Assembly (NCBI GenBank): GCA_002490635.1
Contig: DKUJ01000020.1
Span: 3,775-60,817, forward strand
Direction: 5' to 3'
DNA: 57,043 nucleotides
Origin: Porphyromonadaceae bacterium UBA7207
GTDB lineage: Bacteria; Bacteroidota; Bacteroidia; Bacteroidales; Muribaculaceae
This document shows, piece by piece, positions 16,450 to 23,178 of this stretch. A program made the position numbers and the translations under genes. Positions within the stretch are counted from its first letter, which is position 1. Every line of letters starts with the position of its first letter. The notes under the pieces were generated by a model that did no database searches, was not told the DNA's origin, and worked only from the letters and a program-made list of their open reading frames with translations.

Positions 16450-17540
16450 AAGTCGACGACCGCACCAGTCCATCCGTTATGTACGCGGCTGGTTTGAAAA
16501 AAGATTTCGGCAGCACGGCGATAGTCTGTGCCGCCTTGTGTGTAGGCATGCTGTCATTGTTGGGATGTCGCGATTATTGCTCCTATGCATTGCTGCCGCT
16601 TTTGCCGTTAGTGTTATTCGAATATAGGAAAGTGGATCGGGCTTGCCTGCTGTTGCTCGCTTTTTCCGCTGTGTACACCTTTTGGCAGTATGTGAATGGC
16701 TATCATTATTCGCCATCTTCAATATTGTTCGGAACGGTTTTTCCTTTCATAGTGTACCAGGCGGGAGGCCTGATAGTTGAGAAACAGCATAACCCGAAGT
16801 CGGCTGTCGTGCTGATATTGTGTATGATGTCGTGTCTTGCAATACCTGCCATAGTCGCCAATGTTTATGATGCCGTCGAGACGGGGCAGTTTGTAAATGA
16901 ATCAAGAAAGATTCTGAATAGTGCCGGAGACATCTCGAGGAAGCCGACTGTCTACGGCATGATGTTGTGTCTGCTCAACGGGTGTCTGGCTCTGGTTTTT
17001 ATAAAAGCATCGGATTCGGTGGATAAATGGATTAAGTTTGTTCTGCTGGTGCTTTGTGCCGGCGCTCTGTTTTCCACTGTGCATCTGGTAAATCGCACCG
17101 GAATTGCCATCGCTATGGTTTCCATGGCAGCGGCAGCAGTCTTGCCTCCATACAGCTTGAAGAAAAATGGATTACAGCTGGGTGTCTTTGTGTTGATATC
17201 TGCGCTGATGGCGTTCATCTACAATCACCCGGATTCCTGTCCCGCTATATTTGACTCATATAAATCCAGGGATGCCGGAGTGGGTTCTGTCGATACGCTC
17301 GGCGGACGTGTCGAATTATGGAAAACAGGAATTGCCCATTTGTTCGGTAAACCCTTTGGTAGTGCCGAAGGAGTAGTATTCGAGGGATATCACACCTACG
17401 CCCACAATATGTGGATTGATGCAGGTATAAGAGGAAGCATATTTTCCAGTATTTTGATTCTGCTGTTTTCCGCGGTTTACATCAGAAATTTGGCTGTATT
17501 TTATAAATATGAGATAATCAGTCGTTTTGAAAAAACATAA
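16443..17540 (+). CDS. O-antigen-ligase-like membrane protein, frameshifted near its 3' end
   Basis: Polytopic membrane protein of 365 residues (about ten hydrophobic segments). It carries a large extracytoplasmic loop and the Wzy_C-type block GGRVELWKTGIAHLFGKPFGSAEG followed by HTYAHNMWIDAGIRGS, as in O-antigen ligases/polymerases that join or extend surface glycans. It could start at GTG 16443, overlapping the folB stop by 7 bases, or at ATG 16479. The frame closes at TAA 17538-17540 just after an A6 run (17530-17535), before the expected last two membrane helices. These are encoded in the -1 frame right after it; one extra A would join the two frames. So the gene is broken, phase-variable or recoded. 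Confidence 0.72.
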   Translation: MVEVDDRTSPSVMYAAGLKKDFGSTAIVCAALCVGMLSLLGCRDYCSYALLPLLPLVLFEYRKVDRACLLLLAFSAVYTFWQYVNGYHYSPSSILFGTVFPFIVYQAGGLIVEKQHNPKSAVVLILCMMSCLAIPAIVANVYDAVETGQFVNESRKILNSAGDISRKPTVYGMMLCLLNGCLALVFIKASDSVDKWIKFVLLVLCAGALFSTVHLVNRTGIAIAMVSMAAAAVLPPYSLKKNGLQLGVFVLISALMAFIYNHPDSCPAIFDSYKSRDAGVGSVDTLGGRVELWKTGIAHLFGKPFGSAEGVVFEGYHTYAHNMWIDAGIRGSIFSSILILLFSAVYIRNLAVFYKYEIISRFEKT

Positions 17541-17707
17541 TGCTGATTGTCGGTGTGACATTGATGTTGCAGTTTGCAGTGGAGCCGGTAATAGAGGGTG
17601 AGCCGCAGTTGTTCTGGTTCTTTATTTTCACTGCTTCAGTCATTATCCATCTCAATCGCAAGTATCGTGACACTGAATGCTGTGGCAAAGAGCCGGCAGG
17701 CGCCTGA
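17540..17707 (+). pseudogene. Displaced C-terminal end of the O-antigen-ligase-like gene
   Basis: A 55-codon frame whose ATG overlaps the upstream TAA (TAATG). It encodes two hydrophobic stretches with VEPVIEGEPQLFWFF between them, the pattern expected at the end of O-antigen ligases. With a seventh A in the preceding run, the fusion would read RFEKNIMLIVGV and give a protein of about 420 residues, a normal length for the family. It might also be made as a separate peptide by re-initiation at the overlapping stop/start. Confidence 0.65.
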
Positions 17708-17746
17708 CCTCTCGTAGAAAAATTTCGCTTGTTTCGGAAAAATAGC

Positions 17747-17754
17747 TATTTTTG
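17747..17754 (+). promoter_or_regulatory. -7 box of the asnS operon promoter
   Basis: TATTTTTG matches TAnnTTTG. A degenerate -33 (TTTCG, 17723-17727) lies 19 bp upstream. It is about 45 bases before the asnS ATG and 40 bases after the end of the displaced O-antigen ligase frame. Confidence 0.6.
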
Positions 17755-17799
17755 CAAGTCAAATATGCCATTGCCGGCATTGAAACTTCCACCAAAGCT

Positions 17800-19188
17800 A
17801 TGAAACGCATAAAAATAGTCGACATATTCCGCGAAGCTCCTTTGGGACAGACGGTAAGCGTAATGGGTTGGGTTCGCACCCGCCGTGGTAACAAAAACGT
17901 ACAGTTCGTCGCTCTCAACGATGGCTCCACCGTGCGCAACCTTCAGATTGTTTTCGACCTCAACGAGTTCAACGAAGAGCAGCTCAAGGCCGTTACCACA
18001 GGCTCGGCAATACACGTCGATGGCGTTCTGGTGGAATCCATGGGCAAAGGCCAGTCGTTTGAAGTGCAGGCAAAATCTCTTGAGGTGTTCGGCACCGCCG
18101 ACCCCGCGGAGTATCCCCTGCAGAAAAAAGGTCACACACTGGAGTTTCTGCGCGAGAAAGCCCACCTGCGTCCGCGCACGGCAACATTCGGAGCCATTCT
18201 GCGAATACGCAGCACCCTGGCTTTCGCAATCCACAAGTTCTTCCAGGAACGTGGTTTCTTCTATCTGAACACGCCGCTGATTACCGCCAGCGACTGCGAG
18301 GGTGCAGGTGCGATGTTCCAGGTCACTACGCTGCCGCTTGATAAGCTTCCGCTTACCGAGGACGGAGCAGTGGACTATTCCAAGGACTTTTTCGGCAAGC
18401 CGACAGCGCTCACCGTCAGCGGACAGCTCGAAGGCGAACTCGGGGCCACTGCCCTGGGTGCGATATATACTTTCGGACCCACATTCCGTGCCGAGAACTC
18501 CAATACTCCCCGCCACCTGTCGGAATTCTGGATGATTGAACCGGAAGTGTCGTTCTTCGACATAACCGACAACATGCAGCTTGCCGAGGATTTCGTGAAA
18601 TTCTGCATAGGATACGCACTCGACAACTGCCGCGACGATATCGAATTCCTTGCCGAACACTTCGACAAGGAGCTGGTGGAACGTCTCGAGTTCGTGCTGC
18701 ACAACGAGTTCGTGCGTCTGAGCTATACCGAAGGTATCGAGATTCTGAGGAACTCCGGCCGCAAGTTCGAATTCCCCGTGGAATGGGGCGTGGACCTGCA
18801 GAGCGAACACGAACGCTACCTCGTGGAGGAACATTTCCGCAAGCCGGTGATTCTTACCGATTATCCCCGCGATATAAAGGCGTTCTACATGAAGCAGAAC
18901 GACGATGGCCGCACAGTGCGCGCCATGGATGTGCTCTTCCCGAAAATCGGCGAAATCATCGGTGGCAGCGAACGCGAGGCCGACTACGACAAACTGATGG
19001 CTCGAATCGAGGAAATGGGAATACCCATGAAGGACATGTGGTGGTATCTCGACACACGACGCTTCGGCACCGTGCCCCACAGCGGATTCGGCCTCGGTTT
19101 CGAACGCCTGGTGCTCTTCGTTACCGGCATGACAAATATCCGCGACGTAATCCCCTTCCCCCGTACACCCAACAACGCCGAGTTCTGA
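17800..19188 (+). CDS. asnS: Asparaginyl-tRNA synthetase
   Basis: Class IIb synthetase charging tRNA-Asn with asparagine. The 462-residue protein has an N-terminal OB anticodon-binding domain (about 1-115) and a catalytic domain with motif 2 FRAENSNTPRHLSEF and motif 3 GFGLGFERLVLF. Length and the SNTPRHL motif separate it from AspRS (compare the longer aspS elsewhere in this window). The ATG at 17800 was chosen because it directly precedes the conserved start of the OB domain and follows the promoter. pheS follows by 4 bases. Confidence 0.96.
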   Translation: MKRIKIVDIFREAPLGQTVSVMGWVRTRRGNKNVQFVALNDGSTVRNLQIVFDLNEFNEEQLKAVTTGSAIHVDGVLVESMGKGQSFEVQAKSLEVFGTADPAEYPLQKKGHTLEFLREKAHLRPRTATFGAILRIRSTLAFAIHKFFQERGFFYLNTPLITASDCEGAGAMFQVTTLPLDKLPLTEDGAVDYSKDFFGKPTALTVSGQLEGELGATALGAIYTFGPTFRAENSNTPRHLSEFWMIEPEVSFFDITDNMQLAEDFVKFCIGYALDNCRDDIEFLAEHFDKELVERLEFVLHNEFVRLSYTEGIEILRNSGRKFEFPVEWGVDLQSEHERYLVEEHFRKPVILTDYPRDIKAFYMKQNDDGRTVRAMDVLFPKIGEIIGGSEREADYDKLMARIEEMGIPMKDMWWYLDTRRFGTVPHSGFGLGFERLVLFVTGMTNIRDVIPFPRTPNNAEF

Positions 19189-19192
19189 AACC

Positions 19193-20212
19193 ATGATAGA
19201 GAAAATCAAGGCTCTGCAGGCCGAAATCGGCGCTGCGACAGCTGCAAACAACGAAGAGCTTGAGGCTCTGCGTCTGAAATATCTCAGCAAGAAAGGTGCA
19301 GTGAACGCACTGATGGCTGACTTTCGCAATGTGCCTGCCGAAAACAAACGTGAGGTAGGGCAGGCCATCAACGAACTCAAGGCATTCGCCACCGACCATC
19401 TTGCGGAAATACGCAACAGGCTCGACGAAGCCCAGGCCGGAGGCGAGCGCCCCGACCTGAGCCGCGATGCCGCGCCGGTTGTCACCGGAACCCGCCATCC
19501 CCTGTCGCTCGTGCGCGAGCAGATTATCGATATCTTCCGCCGTCTGGGATTCACAATAGCCGAGGGCCCCGAAATCGAGGACGACTGGCATGTGTTCGAG
19601 AGTCTCAACTTTGCCGCCGACCATCCTGCGCGCGACATGCAGGACACATTCTTTATCAACCGTCGGCCCGACGTTCTTCTGCGCACACACACCTCGAGTG
19701 TGCAGACCCGCACCATGACTTCGCAGAAGCCGCCAATCCGCATAATATGCCCGGGACGTGTCTACCGCAACGAGGCCATATCGGCACGTGCGCACTGCTT
19801 CTTCCACCAGGTGGAAGCCCTCTATGTGGACCGGCATGTCACATTCGCCGATCTCAGGCAGACACTGCTGTACTTTGCCCGCGAGATGTTCGGACCTGAA
19901 ACCCAGATTCGCCTGCGGCCGAGTTATTTCCCGTTCACCGAACCGTCGGCGGAGATGGATATCAGCTGCGGCCTGTGCGGAGGCAAAGGATGCTCGTTCT
20001 GCAAAGGTACGGGATGGGTCGAGATTCTCGGATGCGGCATGGTTGACCCAGCCGTTCTGGAAGCCTGCGGAATTGATTCAAAGGAATACTCGGGATTTGC
20101 TCTGGGTATGGGTATCGAGCGCATAACCAACTTGAAGTATCTGGTGAACGATCTCAGACTGTTCTCGGAGAACGACATGCGCTTCCTGGCTGAGTTCGCG
20201 GCCGCCAGATGA
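19193..20212 (+). CDS. pheS: Phenylalanyl-tRNA synthetase alpha subunit
   Basis: Catalytic alpha subunit of the alpha2-beta2 PheRS. The 339-residue protein has an N-terminal coiled-coil arm (about 1-85), motif 2 in YRNEAISARAHCFFHQVE and motif 3 with GFALGMGIERI near the C-terminus. The cysteine-rich block CGLCGGKGCSFCKGTGW matches the form of PheS with an extra cysteine cluster. The beta subunit gene pheT is not in the window, so the two subunits are encoded apart in this genome. It overlaps nth by four bases. Confidence 0.95.
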   Translation: MIEKIKALQAEIGAATAANNEELEALRLKYLSKKGAVNALMADFRNVPAENKREVGQAINELKAFATDHLAEIRNRLDEAQAGGERPDLSRDAAPVVTGTRHPLSLVREQIIDIFRRLGFTIAEGPEIEDDWHVFESLNFAADHPARDMQDTFFINRRPDVLLRTHTSSVQTRTMTSQKPPIRIICPGRVYRNEAISARAHCFFHQVEALYVDRHVTFADLRQTLLYFAREMFGPETQIRLRPSYFPFTEPSAEMDISCGLCGGKGCSFCKGTGWVEILGCGMVDPAVLEACGIDSKEYSGFALGMGIERITNLKYLVNDLRLFSENDMRFLAEFAAAR

Positions 20213-20877
20213 GACAGGCCGAGCGTTACCGGCTCATCGTCGAGCGCTTTGCCCGGGAAATGCCCGAACCGAAAACCGAACTGTCGTACAGCAACCCTTT
20301 CGAATTGCTTACGGCAGTGATACTGTCGGCGCAGTGCACCGACAAGCGGATTAACGCCGTGACTCCGGCGCTGTTCGCCGCTTTCCCAGATGCTGCGACT
20401 ATGGCTGCTGCCGGCGTGGAGCATATTCTCGAATATATAAAGTCGGTATCATACCCAAACAACAAGGCCAAAGCGCTGAAGGGTATGGCATCAAAGCTTG
20501 TAGAGGACTTCGGTGGCGAAGTGCCTGCCGATATGGACAGCCTTCTTTCTCTGCCCGGCGTCGGGCGAAAGACTGCCAATGTCATTCTTTCCGTGGTTTT
20601 CGACCGGCCTGCGATGGCGGTCGACACACATGTGTTCCGTGTTGCAGAGCGCCTGGGGCTGACTACAGGCAGCCGCACGCCCGAGGCTACCGAGCGAAAG
20701 CTCACTGCCATGATTCCCGCCGAGGTGCTCGGTAGGGCGCATCACTGGCTCATTCTCCACGGGCGCTATGTGTGCAAGGCGCGCACGCCTATGTGCGGCG
20801 GGTGCTTTCTTGCCGATTTGTGCCGTCATCATGAGAAGGAGCACGGCAAAGCGCAGGTTCGCGGACAAAGTCTTTGA
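20209..20877 (+). CDS. nth: Endonuclease III
   Basis: Base-excision repair DNA glycosylase/AP lyase for oxidised pyrimidines. The 222-residue protein has the helix-hairpin-helix LPGVGRKTAN with the catalytic lysine, the aspartate in AVDTHVFRV, and the C-terminal iron-sulfur loop with spacing C-x6-C-x2-C-x5-C. All catalytic residues are present. Its start overlaps the pheS stop (ATGA). Confidence 0.96.
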   Translation: MRQAERYRLIVERFAREMPEPKTELSYSNPFELLTAVILSAQCTDKRINAVTPALFAAFPDAATMAAAGVEHILEYIKSVSYPNNKAKALKGMASKLVEDFGGEVPADMDSLLSLPGVGRKTANVILSVVFDRPAMAVDTHVFRVAERLGLTTGSRTPEATERKLTAMIPAEVLGRAHHWLILHGRYVCKARTPMCGGCFLADLCRHHEKEHGKAQVRGQSL

Positions 20878-20880
20878 ATA

Positions 20881-21525
20881 ATGGACGAAAGCAATCTTTT
20901 TATATTCATCATCGAGATGCTGGGTACTGTGGCCTTCGCCATTTCCGGCATCCGCCTTGCCGCCGCCAAAAGTTTCGACTGGTTCGGCGCATATGTGGTG
21001 GGACTTGTCACTGCCATTGGCGGTGGTACTGTGCGCGACGTTCTTCTCGGCGTTCCGGTGTTCTGGATGCAGACATCATCGTTTCTGGTTGTCACATTCC
21101 TTTCGCTGCTCACTGTGATTGTGTTCCGCAAGGCATTGGTGAAAGGCATGCGCACCGTATTCCTGTTCGATGCCATAGGTCTGGCTCTGTTTGTCGTTGT
21201 GGGAGTGGAGAAAACCATTGCCGCCGAATATCCCATGTGGGTGGCTGTTGTGATGGGAATCATAACAGGATCCTTCGGAGGCATAACCCGCGACATACTC
21301 ATAAATGAAGAGCCGCTGTTTTTCCGTAAGGATATCTACGCCACAGCCTGCCTCGCCGGCGGGGTGGTGTACTGGCTGGCGACGCTGATTCCGGGCGTCT
21401 CGGCAATTGTTGCCCAGGCCTCATGTGCTGTTTGCGTTGTGGGCTTGAGAATAGCCGCCGCGAAATGGCGGTGGAGTCTGCCTATTCTGCACATCGACCC
21501 GTCCGACTTGCCGGAAGAGCCATGA
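20881..21525 (+). CDS. Trimeric intracellular cation (TRIC) channel family protein, UPF0126/YadS type
   Basis: A 214-residue membrane protein built as two repeats, each of about three helices. Each repeat carries the glycine-rich signature: AIGGGTVRDVLLG in the first and GSFGGITRDILIN in the second, the kinked helices that line the pore in prokaryotic TRIC channels. Potassium or other cation flow is the likely role by family. It starts 3 bases after the nth stop and overlaps the GtrA gene by four bases. Confidence 0.88.
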   Translation: MDESNLFIFIIEMLGTVAFAISGIRLAAAKSFDWFGAYVVGLVTAIGGGTVRDVLLGVPVFWMQTSSFLVVTFLSLLTVIVFRKALVKGMRTVFLFDAIGLALFVVVGVEKTIAAEYPMWVAVVMGIITGSFGGITRDILINEEPLFFRKDIYATACLAGGVVYWLATLIPGVSAIVAQASCAVCVVGLRIAAAKWRWSLPILHIDPSDLPEEP

Positions 21526-21941
21526 ATTCTCCAAGAATACTGCAGCTGCTGAAATACGGAGTGGTGGGGGTGCTCAATACTGTGGTTACTTTCGGCGTGA
21601 TATATATCTGCAAGTCATTGCTTGGATGGAACATCTATGTATGCAATGTGTTGGGCTATATTGCCGGGCTTGTCAATTCTTTTATGCTGAACCGCAATTG
21701 GACTTTCGCCAGCCATGGAAGCTATCTGCCTCAGATTGTGAAATTCGGGGTAGGATTCGCTGCCTGTTACCTGTTGCAGCTCTGGGTAGTTTGGTTTATA
21801 ACATCGTCGCCGCTGGGGCAGCATGACTATCTGATATTTGGAATAGTTATGTCGGGCTATGGAATCGCAACTGTTGTGGGTAATGTGGTGTTTACCCTGG
21901 CCAATTTCGTTTATTCGAAAATGGTAACGTTCAAGAACTGA
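21522..21941 (+). CDS. GtrA-family membrane protein
   Basis: A 139-residue protein with four membrane helices and the GtrA landmarks LLKYGVVGVLNT at the N-terminus and NRNWTF after helix 2. GtrA-like proteins are thought to flip or handle lipid-linked sugars for surface glycans. No glycosyltransferase partner is adjacent, so its substrate is unknown. It is the last gene of the asnS operon; the ATG at 21522 overlaps the TRIC gene stop. Confidence 0.88.
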   Translation: MNSPRILQLLKYGVVGVLNTVVTFGVIYICKSLLGWNIYVCNVLGYIAGLVNSFMLNRNWTFASHGSYLPQIVKFGVGFAACYLLQLWVVWFITSSPLGQHDYLIFGIVMSGYGIATVVGNVVFTLANFVYSKMVTFKN

Positions 21942-21994
21942 AAACGCGGATTCTGAATAAGTCACCTATCAGCAAATGCGATTGCATTGCATAT

Positions 21995-22054
21995 ACATAA
22001 TTGTTACAAAACAGTGACACAGCTGGGTGAAAATTTACAATGTAACAATTATGT
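21995..22054. repeat. Perfect 14-bp inverted repeat upstream of the sigma factor
   Basis: ACATAATTGTTACA (21995-22008) is the exact reverse complement of TGTAACAATTATGT (22041-22054), with 32 bases between. There is no T-run after it, so a terminator for the asnS operon is unlikely; a protein-binding site is the simpler reading. The right arm overlaps two of the ATGTAA repeats. Confidence 0.65.
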
Positions 22055-22096
22055 AACAAAATGCAGGTGTATGTAATGCGTGGTATATCAATGTAA
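22040..22096 (+). repeat. Four direct ATGTAA repeats at near-helical spacing
   Basis: ATGTAA occurs at 22040, 22051, 22071 and 22091, so steps are 11, 20 and 20 bases, close to one, two and two helical turns. They lie 60-110 bases upstream of the sigma-factor promoter. The interval 21942-22255 holds no gene. Confidence 0.55.
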
Positions 22097-22152
22097 TAAG
22101 TGATGAAATCCGGGTGGCTGGTGTTGTGAAACATATTTTAACATTAAAAATC

Positions 22153-22182
22153 TTGACAGGAGTGAATCACCGGCTAATTTTG
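22153..22182 (+). promoter_or_regulatory. Promoter of the sigma-factor gene
   Basis: TTG at 22153-22155 (within TTGACA) and TAATTTTG at 22175-22182 with a 19-bp spacer fit the housekeeping Bacteroidetes consensus. Transcription is expected to begin near 22189, right at the base of a hairpin. Confidence 0.75.
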
Positions 22183-22188
22183 AAGTGT

Positions 22189-22209
22189 CGGAAGGGAAAC
22201 TCCCCTCCG
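22189..22209 (+). other. Hairpin at the predicted 5' end of the sigma-factor mRNA
   Basis: CGGAAGGGA (22189-22197) pairs with TCCCCTCCG (22201-22209) around a three-base loop, with one imperfect pair. It begins where the RNA is predicted to start, 47 bases before the ATG. Such 5' stem-loops can slow mRNA decay or affect initiation; no effect is shown here. Confidence 0.45.
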
Positions 22210-22255
22210 GCAAGTTAAGAAAATCGAATCCGACCACCTAAAAAATTTCACCACA

Positions 22256-22768
22256 ATGGCAAGCTCAAAATTCCAATCGAACCTCATGGACCTCCAGGCC
22301 AACATGCTCAACTTCGCCTACATGCTCACCAGCAACCGCGACGACGCCTACGACCTGCTTCAGGACACAACCCTTAAGGCGTTGGACAATGAAGACAAGT
22401 ATGCCGAGAACACCAACTTCAAGGGCTGGGTTTTCACAATCATGCGCAACATCTTCATCAACAACTACCGTCGTGGCGTAAGGGCGGCCACAATCGTGGA
22501 CACCACCGACAACCTCTATCACCTCAATCTTAGCCAGGACAGCGGCATCGAAAGTCCGGAAGGCAGCTACGGCGCCGCCGAGATCACCGCCGCCATCGGC
22601 GAGTTCTCCGACGACTACCGCATCCCCTTCTGCATGCACGTGCAGGGCTATAAATACGCCGAAATCGCCGAGCACATGGGCCTTCCGCTGGGCACGGTGA
22701 AGAGCCGCATATTCTTCGCGCGCCGCAAGCTCCAGGAGCGTTTCGCCGACTACCGCTACGAGGCATAG
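22256..22768 (+). CDS. ECF-type RNA polymerase sigma factor, free-standing
   Basis: A 170-residue sigma-70 family protein with only regions 2 and 4. Region 2 covers about 29-75 (DDAYDLLQDTTLKA, then FKGWVFTIMRNIFINNYRR) and region 4 about 125-160 with the helix-turn-helix YAEIAEHMGLPLGTVKSRI. It should direct RNA polymerase to its own set of promoters. No anti-sigma factor or membrane sensor lies on either side, so its control is probably transcriptional or through a remote partner; the structured upstream region fits this. The transcript seems to be a single gene, with palindromes downstream. Confidence 0.92.
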   Translation: MASSKFQSNLMDLQANMLNFAYMLTSNRDDAYDLLQDTTLKALDNEDKYAENTNFKGWVFTIMRNIFINNYRRGVRAATIVDTTDNLYHLNLSQDSGIESPEGSYGAAEITAAIGEFSDDYRIPFCMHVQGYKYAEIAEHMGLPLGTVKSRIFFARRKLQERFADYRYEA

Positions 22769-22774
22769 GCTACC

Positions 22775-22815
22775 GGTGCGGCAGGCACAAGGTACCTGCC
22801 ACCACTTCCCGCACC
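22775..22815 (+). other. Nested stem-loop just after the sigma-factor gene
   Basis: GGTGCG (22775-22780) pairs with CGCACC (22810-22815), and inside it GCAGG (22781-22785) pairs with CCTGC (22795-22799). It starts seven bases after the stop codon and has no T-run, so it may protect the mRNA 3' region rather than terminate it. Confidence 0.4.
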
Positions 22816-22936
22816 AAGGATTCGAACAAGCATAGCCGTAGATTCACGCAACGGCAATTCGATACCAAGATTCAAAGAAACACATAAGCCTAAGCCGATT
22901 AAGCATCTGAAAGATTGAGATTTGTGATACGTGCAG

Positions 22937-22965
22937 AATGCTGCGCCACCAGGCGTGGCATTTTG
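22937..22965 (+). terminator. Probable terminator of the sigma-factor transcript
   Basis: AATGC (22937-22941) pairs with GCATT (22958-22962), and inside it CGCC (22944-22947) pairs with GGCG (22952-22955), leaving a TG/TG internal loop; TTTTG follows. The stem is imperfect and the T-run short. Confidence 0.45.
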
Positions 22966-23116
22966 CATTTACCTACCGCAACTCCTGCTACAACATCAAT
23001 CATAACCTCAAGCATATAGCCGGAATGGTGGGTGTTACAATCCCCCTCACGCTCTACGTAGGGATATTCAGTCATTTATGCCTTTGTACTTTGTTTTGAA
23101 GCCATACAGCTCGGCA

Positions 23117-23164
23117 AGCGCAAATATTTGCTTTGCGCTCGACTTATTCGTATCTTTGCGCAAA
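23117..23164 (+). promoter_or_regulatory. hutU promoter with clustered TTTGCGC half-sites
   Basis: The -33 TTTG (23127-23130) and -7 TATCTTTG (23151-23158) are 20 bp apart. AGCGCAAA (23117-23124) and TTTGCGCT (23132-23139) form an 8-bp inverted repeat whose 7-base loop contains the -33 element. A second perfect palindrome, TTTGCGCAAA (23155-23164), overlaps the -7 element. The layout is what a repressor covering both promoter elements would need; the regulator is unknown. Confidence 0.65.
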
Positions 23165-23178
23165 TACCTTACTATGCT

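Larger units (their letters stand above)
22769..23116. other. Gene-free interval between the sigma factor and the hut operon
   Basis: About 350 bases with no frame that looks like a protein and no tRNA. It holds the nested stem-loop at 22775-22815 and the terminator-like hairpin at 22937-22965. The rest shows nothing recognisable. Confidence 0.6.

Noticed and set aside
17529..17542. A classic -1 slippery heptamer (A AAA AAC) at the O-antigen ligase break
   Set aside because: The bases are present but the zero-frame codons are GAA AAA ACA, so the heptamer is out of register, and no downstream pseudoknot was found. Simple slippage on the A-run remains possible.
17746..19743. A 665-codon open frame on the minus strand
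   Set aside because: It is antisense to asnS and pheS, whose motifs are unmistakable. Long open antisense frames are expected in GC-rich genes with strong third-position bias.
22811..22850. Bases resembling a tRNA T-loop on the minus strand (TTCGAATCC)
   Set aside because: The flanking arms do not pair, and no acceptor stem, anticodon arm or D-arm can be drawn around it.
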